Shown: positions 6,953 to 12,334 of the stretch, one piece after another
How the letters are laid out: every line of letters begins with the position of its first letter
Position numbering within the stretch: the stretch's first letter is position 1
Source: DATDCV01 sp036524155
GTDB taxonomy: Bacteria > Verrucomicrobiota > Verrucomicrobiia > Limisphaerales > UBA8199
Reading direction: 5' to 3'
NCBI GenBank assembly: GCA_036524155.1
Contig: DATDCV010000407.1
Span: 1-13,814 of the forward strand
DNA: 13,814 nucleotides
Translations under genes and position numbers: made by a program
Notes under the pieces: model-generated
Told to the model about the DNA's origin: nothing
The model's database searches: none
The model's input: only the letters and a program-made list of their open reading frames with translations

Positions 6953-7750
6953 TTAAAGTCGGCGCAAGTGGAACCCTCCATCGACGTTGATGACCTCGCC
7001 AGTGCTGAACGGCAGGAGGTCCTGGACGAGCGCCGCCACCGCTTTGCCGACGTCTTCGGGCGTGCCCCAGCGTTGGATCGGGGTCAGGCCATCGCGGATC
7101 AGTTTGTCGTATTTCTCCTTCACGGGGCCGGTCATGTCGGTGGCGATGATGCCGGGCCGGATCTCATAAACGTTGATGCCGTATTCGGCCAGGCGCGACG
7201 CGTAAAGCGGAGTGAGCATCGAGAGCGCGGCTTTCGAGAGACAGTAGTCACCGCGGTTCGTCGACGCCGTGTAGGCGCTCACGGAGGAAATGGTGATGAT
7301 TTTGGGCTGAATGGAGACCGGGGGGACGCCGGCCCTGCGCTGCTCGATCATCCAGCGTGCCGCCAACTGGGTCAGGAAATAGGGCCCCTTTACATTGGTC
7401 GTCATCAGGCGATCGAAACTCTCCTCCGTCGCGTCCAGGATGTCGGCGCGAACGCTTGGCGCGACACCGGCATTATTCACCAGGACGTCCAGGCGGCCGA
7501 ACGTCGTTTTTGTGGATTCGACCAGTTTCTGCCGGTCAGCGCGCTGGGCGATATCAGCCTGGCAGGGCTCGGCGCGAATCGACTTACCCGAGCCCTGAGC
7601 GACCTGGTGGCAGTCGGCGGCAGTCTGTTCAGCGGCGGCCGAGTTGGTGGCGTAATTGAGCACCAGGTCGCAGCCGGCTTTGGCCAACTCCAGCGCGACG
7701 CCGCGGCCAATGCCTCGCGAGGCGCCTGTAATCAAGGCGACCGGATTCAT
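6953..7750 (-). CDS. SDR-family oxidoreductase (3-ketoacyl-ACP reductase-like)
   Basis: Classical short-chain dehydrogenase/reductase of 265 residues when started at ATG 7750. Visible are the cofactor motif TGASRGIG (8-15), D66, NNAG (92-95), N119, catalytic S156 and the Y169-x3-K173 pair. It ends in the usual GEVINVDGGF (251-260). The pattern NRGDYCLSKAALSM together with GINVYEIRPGIIATDMTGPV resembles a set commonly annotated as 3-ketoacyl-ACP reductase whose true substrates are often sugars or sugar acids. Longer in-frame starts exist (ATG 7762, TTG 7783), but the 7750 start places the first beta strand at the normal position. The tight pairing with a GH88 gene suggests action on the 5-keto-4-deoxyuronate released there, in the manner of KduD-type or DEH reductases. 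This is inference from context. Fatty-acid synthesis is unlikely without neighbouring fab genes. Confidence 0.9.
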   Translation of the reverse strand: MNPVALITGASRGIGRGVALELAKAGCDLVLNYATNSAAAEQTAADCHQVAQGSGKSIRAEPCQADIAQRADRQKLVESTKTTFGRLDVLVNNAGVAPSVRADILDATEESFDRLMTTNVKGPYFLTQLAARWMIEQRRAGVPPVSIQPKIITISSVSAYTASTNRGDYCLSKAALSMLTPLYASRLAEYGINVYEIRPGIIATDMTGPVKEKYDKLIRDGLTPIQRWGTPEDVGKAVAALVQDLLPFSTGEVINVDGGFHLRRL

Positions 7751-7819
7751 GCGCGGTAGCATAGTGCCGGGCGACCCGAGCAAAAGCGAAATCTGCCACG
7801 GCCGGAGCGCGGACGGGCC

Positions 7820-7848
7820 TTGACAGAACGCGCCTTTGAGGTTATAAG
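7820..7848 (+). promoter_or_regulatory. Near-consensus sigma70 promoter
   Basis: A perfect TTGACA (7820-7825), a 17-bp spacer and TATAAG (7843-7848, 5 of 6 matches) make this the strongest promoter-like sequence in the window. Transcription would be expected to start at about 7854-7856, on or beside the ATG at 7855. The AAGGGG that looks like a ribosome-binding site for that ATG overlaps the -10 element and would not be in the transcript. Confidence 0.6.
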
Positions 7849-7854
7849 GGGAAC

Positions 7855-8103
7855 ATGCACGGCACCGATGGCCCCGTTGTCTGGCAGTTCCTGGTGGTGG
7901 AAGCTCACCTGCTCCTTACGTTCGTCATCCTCGTGCTTCCGATCGCCGTGGGCACCTGGTTGGTCTCGACCCTGAACCCCTTCCCCAAGAGCTTGGGCTC
8001 TGAATTAGGCCGCGAGGGAGAAACCCGAAGTTGGGACCGTGAACGCCGGCGCCGCTTTGGCCGACATCAGCACAGGCATGGCCACCATCACCGCGACCGC
8101 TGA
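7855..8103 (+). CDS. Small putative membrane protein, possibly frameshifted
   Basis: An 82-codon frame starts at ATG 7855, preceded by AAGGGGAAC and by a near-consensus promoter. Residues about 9-38 form one long hydrophobic segment (VVWQFLVVEAHLLLTFVILV, then LPIAVGTWLV), so a single-pass or hairpin membrane protein is expected. The first 46 or so codons show strong third-position GC bias, which supports real coding. After about 8009 that bias drops and the frame becomes Arg/His-rich (RRRRFGRHQHRHGHHH), a typical wrong-frame composition. The +1 frame from 8009 to the stop at 8156-8158 regains the bias. The gene may therefore be broken by an indel near 8009-8027, or carry a sequencing error. 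No family is recognised. It is divergent from the SDR gene and converges with the downstream lipoprotein gene. Confidence 0.45.
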   Translation: MHGTDGPVVWQFLVVEAHLLLTFVILVLPIAVGTWLVSTLNPFPKSLGSELGREGETRSWDRERRRRFGRHQHRHGHHHRDR

Positions 8104-8115
8104 CCGCCTCGCCCG

Positions 8116-8475
8116 CTATTGCTTCTCAACTTTTACGGTGCCGGCATTGGCATCGTAGACCAGCTTCATGCCGTTCGGCGCGGCGGGAAGCTGCGGCAGG
8201 AACTTCTTCTGGACCAGTTCGTTGAGGTCCTTCGGATATCGGCCCTGGTCCACGTTGAACAATTCGATCGCTTTGTTAATCGACGTGGTGTCTACGGTCT
8301 TGACGGCGGACTGCTGGCCCTTGACCAGCGCGTTGAGATACCCCCCAGGGGCATCCAGCGGGCTGGTGCCGCTCGCGGTCGCGTTGGTCGAAGTTGCCGA
8401 TTTGCTCGTCTCCTGATTGCACGCGGAAACCAGGAAAGCAACCGCCAGCAGAGATGTCAAAACGACTGATTTCAC
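8116..8475 (-). CDS. Small lipoprotein with GspG-like C-terminal segment
   Basis: This 119-residue protein starts at GTG 8475 and opens with a lipoprotein signal peptide (MKSVVLTSLLAVAFLVSAC). The lipobox LVSAC makes Cys19 the lipidated residue. N rather than D follows at +2, so outer-membrane sorting is expected by the E. coli rule. A Ser/Thr/Ala-rich linker (about 22-40) follows. Residues about 65-119 resemble the C-terminal part of type II secretion major pseudopilins (GspG): SINKAIELFNVDQGRYPKDL, then FLPQLPAAPNGMKLVYD and a final VKVEK strand. This could be a periplasmic domain borrowed from, or convergent with, pseudopilins, but anchored by lipid in place of a pilin helix. No exact function can be assigned. 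It lies downstream of a terminator on its own strand, so it probably has its own promoter, which I could not identify. Confidence 0.8.
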   Translation of the reverse strand: MKSVVLTSLLAVAFLVSACNQETSKSATSTNATASGTSPLDAPGGYLNALVKGQQSAVKTVDTTSINKAIELFNVDQGRYPKDLNELVQKKFLPQLPAAPNGMKLVYDANAGTVKVEKQ

Positions 8476-8500
8476 GAGGGCAAGTTACGCGCAGACGGGT

Positions 8501-8538
8501 AAAAAATAAAGAGCCGGGCACAAAACCGCGGCCCGGCT
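8501..8538 (-). terminator. Intrinsic terminator after the 43-residue lipoprotein gene
   Basis: Reading the minus strand, AGCCGGGC (8538-8531) pairs perfectly with GCCCGGCT (8519-8512) across an 11-nt loop, and is followed by CTTTATTTTTT (8511-8501). An 8-bp GC-rich stem plus a T-rich tail is a classic Rho-independent terminator. It lies 32 nt beyond the stop codon at 8571 and just ahead of the next lipoprotein gene, which separates the two transcripts. Confidence 0.85.
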
Positions 8539-8570
8539 TGAGATTCTCAAATGTCTTTGGAACCCGTGTG

Positions 8571-8702
8571 CTACTTGTTTGTACTCGGGGCAGCAGGAGC
8601 GTTTGTGCTCGGAGTCTCGGGTGTGGTGCTTCCGTTCTGGTTGCACCCAGCCACAACGCCCAACAGGCCCAATAGTACGATAAGGGTAAATAACCTTTTC
8701 AT
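8571..8702 (-). CDS. 43-residue small lipoprotein
   Basis: A short gene starting at ATG 8702 encodes a clear lipoprotein precursor. It has MKRLF, then a hydrophobic core (TLIVLLGLLGVVAG), then the lipobox ending at Cys20. The mature part is only 24 residues, rich in Thr, Pro, Ser and Asn (CNQNGSTTPETPSTNAPAAP), with no domain. An alternative ATG nine bases upstream (8711) would add three residues. The chosen start gives the canonical signal peptide and has a CGGA about 8 nt upstream. It lies 47 bp after recG on the same strand and ends before a strong terminator. It resembles entericidin-sized small lipoproteins in general form only; no homology is claimed. Like its downstream neighbour it has CNQ at the lipidation site. 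Confidence 0.72.
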   Translation of the reverse strand: MKRLFTLIVLLGLLGVVAGCNQNGSTTPETPSTNAPAAPSTNK

Positions 8703-8749
8703 ATTCCGCATAAGCTTTACCACATTTCCGAAAAGGACAAGGAATATTT

Positions 8750-10756
8750 TCAGGGTCTTGGTCCCGCCGCGATCACCCGCGCCTGGCGGATCAGGTCGAG
8801 ATCGTTGTTTAGATCTCCGAACCGGAATTTTGGAATGCCGCTTTGTTCCTGTCCCAGCAGCTCGCCCGGGCCGCGGATTTTCAGGTCCGCCTCGGCGATC
8901 TCGAAGCCGTTGTGGCTTTGTTCCAGCACGTGAAGACGTTGCTTTGCTTCGCTGGTCTCGGCGGAAGCGACCAGGATACAATACGACTCGTGGGCGCCCC
9001 GGCCGATGCGCCCGCGCAACTGGTGCAGTTGCGCCAGTCCGAACTGCTCGGCGTTCTCGATCAGCATGAGGGTCGCATTCGGCACGTCGACTCCCACTTC
9101 GATGAGGGACGTCGCAAGCAGCACCTGCAGACGGTTGGCGCGGAACTCGCCCATGATGCGCTCTTTTTCGCGGGCGCCCAATCGGCCGTGGAGCAATCCC
9201 ACCTGGAACGGCGCAAGCGTTTGCCGGAGTTTGTCGAATTCCTTCGTCACCGCCTTGACGTCATCATTTTCGCCGGTGTCCTCCACCCGCGGATAGACGA
9301 CGTATGCCTGGCGCCCCTGGCGGAGTTGGGCACGGATGAACTCCCACACTTTAGGCAGGCTGGCCGCGGAACGAACAAAGGTTTTGATGCGACCCCGGCC
9401 CGGTGGCATCTCGCCGATGGTGGAAACATCGAGGTCGCCATAGAGCGTCAGGCCCAGGGTGCGCGGAATCGGAGTGGCCGTCATGACGAGCAGATGCGGA
9501 TACTCGCCTTTGCGCACCAGTTGCTCGCGTTGAGCGACGCCGAACTTGTGCTGTTCGTCGATGATGACGAGTCCCAGCCGCTCGGGAGCAAACCCAGCGT
9601 GAATCAGCGCGTGGGTGCCAATGGTCAAGGTCGGTTGCGGTGTGGCGGGCGGGGCGTTGCGGGGACCGGCTGGCGGGCCGCTATCTGCCGGCTTGTGACT
9701 GCCCGTTTGCAGGCGCACGCGGACTCCCAGCGGTTCGAACCATTTCGAGAAGTTGAGAAAATGTTGTTCGGCCAGGACCTCGGTGGGGGTCATTAGCGCC
9801 ACGTGGTATTGGCTTTCCAGGCACATCAACGAACAGCAGGCGGCCACCACTGTCTTGCCCGACCCGACATCGCCCTGGAGCAAACGCCGCATCGGGTGCG
9901 GGCCGGACATATCGGTTCGGAGTTCGCGCAGCACCTCGGTTTGGGCGCGGGTGAGTTTGAAGCCGAGCCGGGCCAGGAACGGTTTAACCAAACGGTTGTC
10001 ATCGCCGCCGCACGGCAACGCTCGGGCCTTCGTCTCAAAATTTCTGCGGCGGAGCTGAATCTGGCGCTGCAACGCGACGAATTCATCGAGCGCCAGCCGG
10101 CGGCGGGCCGTTTCGATCTGCTCCTCGGCGTCGGGAAAATGCAGCATCCGGGTGGACCTGACCCGCGAGAACAACCCCGCAGGCGGGGCAAAGGGCTCCC
10201 GGATGTGCCCCCCGTGCGTCTCCAGGGTGCGCCAGATCAGGGAGCGCAGCCACCGCTGCGGCAAGCCTTCCGTCAGCGCGTAAATCGGAGTGATGCGGTT
10301 CAAATGCACCAGGTTCTCCTCACCGCCTTCGAGCACTTCGTATTCGGGATGATCGATGGTGCGCGGCTTGAGCTGGATCGGCTTGCCGAAAACAAGCACT
10401 TCGTCCCCCGCCCTGAAATATTTCTCCATAAACGGCTGGTTCCACCACCGGCAATGGAGCCGGGCAGTGCCGTCCTCGAGGATCAGTTCAAAGATCGACT
10501 TGGTGTGGTGGGCGAACCATTTGACTCCGAACGCGACGATCTTGCCGTGGGTGATGGCGCCCTCGCCGAGCCGGAGTTCCGCAAACGTGCGCATGCGCTG
10601 ACGGTCCTCATACCGCCGTGGCCGGTACAGCAGCAGATCCTCAACAGAGTGGATCTCAAGACGCGCGAGTTGGGCCGCCCGCTCGGGGCCGACCCCAAAC
10701 AGCGTCCTGACTGGCCGCGCCAAAGGCGAGTTCTCTGCCGGAGCGGTTTCGCTCAT
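8750..10756 (-). CDS. recG: ATP-dependent DNA helicase RecG
   Basis: This 668-residue protein has full RecG architecture. The N-terminal wedge/OB region (about 60-140) contains GEGAITHGKIVAFGVKW. The superfamily 2 helicase core has Walker A GDVGSGKT (295-302), DEQH (400-403) in VIIDEQHKFG, and TATPIPRT (426-433). It also has TSLIEVGVDVPNA followed by QLRGRIGRG (579-587), and the RecG-specific tail KIRGPGELLGQEQSG (626-640). RecG remodels stalled replication forks and Holliday junctions. ATG 10756 is chosen because the family N-terminus begins at once after it; a longer frame back to 10990 would overlap the divergent gene and has no RecG-like sequence. Two oddities are seen. The segment between motifs Ia and Ib (about 354-376) is a Pro/Ala-rich stretch unlike the usual charged helix. 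The protein also ends soon after the last conserved block (ARVIAAGPRP), a little shorter than E. coli RecG (693 aa). Confidence 0.95.
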   Translation of the reverse strand: MSETAPAENSPLARPVRTLFGVGPERAAQLARLEIHSVEDLLLYRPRRYEDRQRMRTFAELRLGEGAITHGKIVAFGVKWFAHHTKSIFELILEDGTARLHCRWWNQPFMEKYFRAGDEVLVFGKPIQLKPRTIDHPEYEVLEGGEENLVHLNRITPIYALTEGLPQRWLRSLIWRTLETHGGHIREPFAPPAGLFSRVRSTRMLHFPDAEEQIETARRRLALDEFVALQRQIQLRRRNFETKARALPCGGDDNRLVKPFLARLGFKLTRAQTEVLRELRTDMSGPHPMRRLLQGDVGSGKTVVAACCSLMCLESQYHVALMTPTEVLAEQHFLNFSKWFEPLGVRVRLQTGSHKPADSGPPAGPRNAPPATPQPTLTIGTHALIHAGFAPERLGLVIIDEQHKFGVAQREQLVRKGEYPHLLVMTATPIPRTLGLTLYGDLDVSTIGEMPPGRGRIKTFVRSAASLPKVWEFIRAQLRQGRQAYVVYPRVEDTGENDDVKAVTKEFDKLRQTLAPFQVGLLHGRLGAREKERIMGEFRANRLQVLLATSLIEVGVDVPNATLMLIENAEQFGLAQLHQLRGRIGRGAHESYCILVASAETSEAKQRLHVLEQSHNGFEIAEADLKIRGPGELLGQEQSGIPKFRFGDLNNDLDLIRQARVIAAGPRP

Positions 10757-10882
10757 AAACGTGCCGCACCATACAATGCTGCCTGCGAATTCCGAAGCCC
10801 GAAACACCAAGTGGTTGGCGGCGAATCTACCCGCCCCGATTTCTCTCGACATCAGCCAGTGGACGGCTAGGAACATGCCCCA

Positions 10883-12292
10883 ATGAAAGCCCGCAAGCAC
10901 CTGCCCTGCGTCCGGATCATCTCCTTTTGCGTGATGCTCTGGCTCGCGGCACCGATGCACGCCGCGGTGTTGGATACCGCGACCAACCACTTCTCAGTAA
11001 CCTTCGGCCCACCGGCGTTTCCGGATGCGCTGCTGCCGGAATCGCCGTTCGGCATCAACACCGCTCTTGGCCCGAGCGCCCCCGACCTTGGGGATCGACT
11101 CGAAGCGATGCGGCAAGCGGGCATCAAATGGGCCCGCCAGGATTTCACGTGGAAGCGGATCGAGCGGCGCAAGGGTGAATACGACTGGGAACCCTACGAT
11201 CGACTCGTGGAAAACCTGCGCCAGCACGGAGTGTCGCTCTTCGGGAACCTGGCTTACGGGCCTGATTTCCACGACACGCGAACCCGCGAAGGCATTGACG
11301 CGTATGCGGCGTTTGCGCGAGCGGCCGCAAAGCGGTACGCCGGCAAAGTGGACCACTGGCAGATCTGGAACGAGCCCAATCTCGGTTACCACGGCGGCAA
11401 TCCCGAGCTGTATGCCTCGCTGCTGAACGCCGCCGGCAAAGCGATCCACGACGCTAATCCGAATGCAAAGGTCCTTGGCCTCAACATGGCGTTTTGCGAC
11501 GTGCTGTGGACTGAAAAGATCCTCAAGCTCGTCCCTTATGATTGCTTTGACATCATCTGCTACCATCCTTACCGCAATCCAAACGCGCCGGAAGACCAGT
11601 TCGATTGGTGGGTGCTCGACCAATACGTCAAGGTGTTTCACAAGGAGCTGAGTCGGGATTACCCACTGGTGCGCGCCAGTTTCCTCAAACAGACCGACGA
11701 GCTCATCACAACCATGGAGAAATTCGGGAAAGCCAAGCCGATCTGGATCACCGAGATGTGTTTCAACACGCACATTCACCCCTACGGTGTCTCGGAGCTG
11801 CGCTCGGCGGACCTGCTGGTAAGGTTCCACTTGCTCGCCCTGGCGTCGGGCAAGGTCCAGAAAGTTTTTTGGTGGACCTTGAAAGACGGTGGCCCGCAGC
11901 AGTTTGATGCGGCGGAAATGGTCGGGCTGATGCGAGCCGATCTGGCGCCGAAGTATTCCTACTACGCCTACGCGGTGATGACCCGGATGCTCGAAGGCAA
12001 ACGTTGGGTGCGCAATGACGCGTTCGGGCCGGACATCTATGCCTGCGTGTTCACCGACAACAGCAAGGGCGAAGACACGATGGCCCTCTGGAGCCCCAAG
12101 CCGTTTGCCTACGTGCGCATTACCAACACCGAAAAAGGCCTGGCTTTTTACGACATCTACGGCACTAAACGCGTCGTGACTTACGATAAGGTCCGGACCG
12201 GCCACTTGCCGGTGCCGCTCGGCGAAAGCCCGATTTACGTCGTCGGTCCCAAGGGATTAAAGGCAACCGTGCGGCCGGACCCGGGTTGGTAG
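10883..12292 (+). CDS. Secreted clan GH-A glycosidase-like protein
   Basis: A 469-residue protein with a probable Sec signal peptide: basic MKARKHLPCVR, hydrophobic IISFCVMLWLAA, likely cut after PMHA near residue 27. It then has a TIM-barrel glycosidase pattern. GIKWARQDFTWKRIE (80-94) is a typical strand-2 region. HWQIWNEPN (158-166) supplies the acid/base Glu164. IWITEMCFNTH (287-297) supplies the nucleophile Glu291. This two-glutamate layout is characteristic of retaining clan GH-A enzymes (GH5, GH39, GH51 and relatives). I cannot place it in a numbered family or name the substrate. After the barrel (about 365 onward) a beta-rich C-terminal region follows. AGGA-like sequence about 10 nt upstream supports ATG 10883. 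The gene is divergent from recG with 126 bp between starts and is followed 42 bp later by the HrpB-like helicase gene. Confidence 0.8.
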   Translation: MKARKHLPCVRIISFCVMLWLAAPMHAAVLDTATNHFSVTFGPPAFPDALLPESPFGINTALGPSAPDLGDRLEAMRQAGIKWARQDFTWKRIERRKGEYDWEPYDRLVENLRQHGVSLFGNLAYGPDFHDTRTREGIDAYAAFARAAAKRYAGKVDHWQIWNEPNLGYHGGNPELYASLLNAAGKAIHDANPNAKVLGLNMAFCDVLWTEKILKLVPYDCFDIICYHPYRNPNAPEDQFDWWVLDQYVKVFHKELSRDYPLVRASFLKQTDELITTMEKFGKAKPIWITEMCFNTHIHPYGVSELRSADLLVRFHLLALASGKVQKVFWWTLKDGGPQQFDAAEMVGLMRADLAPKYSYYAYAVMTRMLEGKRWVRNDAFGPDIYACVFTDNSKGEDTMALWSPKPFAYVRITNTEKGLAFYDIYGTKRVVTYDKVRTGHLPVPLGESPIYVVGPKGLKATVRPDPGW

Positions 12293-12334
12293 CCGCTTTG
12301 AAATCGGACGAAACCAGTTTAGCATGACGGCCCA

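Noticed and set aside
6926..7759. 277-residue plus-strand frame opposite the SDR gene
   Set aside because: Mirrors the SDR coding region, whose motifs are complete on the minus strand.
9803..10870. 355-residue plus-strand frame opposite recG
   Set aside because: Antisense shadow of a complete RecG; low-complexity charged translation without features.
10757..10990. 78-residue N-terminal extension of RecG
   Set aside because: Would overlap the start of the divergent secreted protein gene and has no similarity to the RecG N-terminus, which begins right after ATG 10756.
10994..12205. 403-residue minus-strand frame opposite the secreted glycosidase-like gene
   Set aside because: The plus-strand frame has a signal peptide and both catalytic motifs; the antisense translation shows none.
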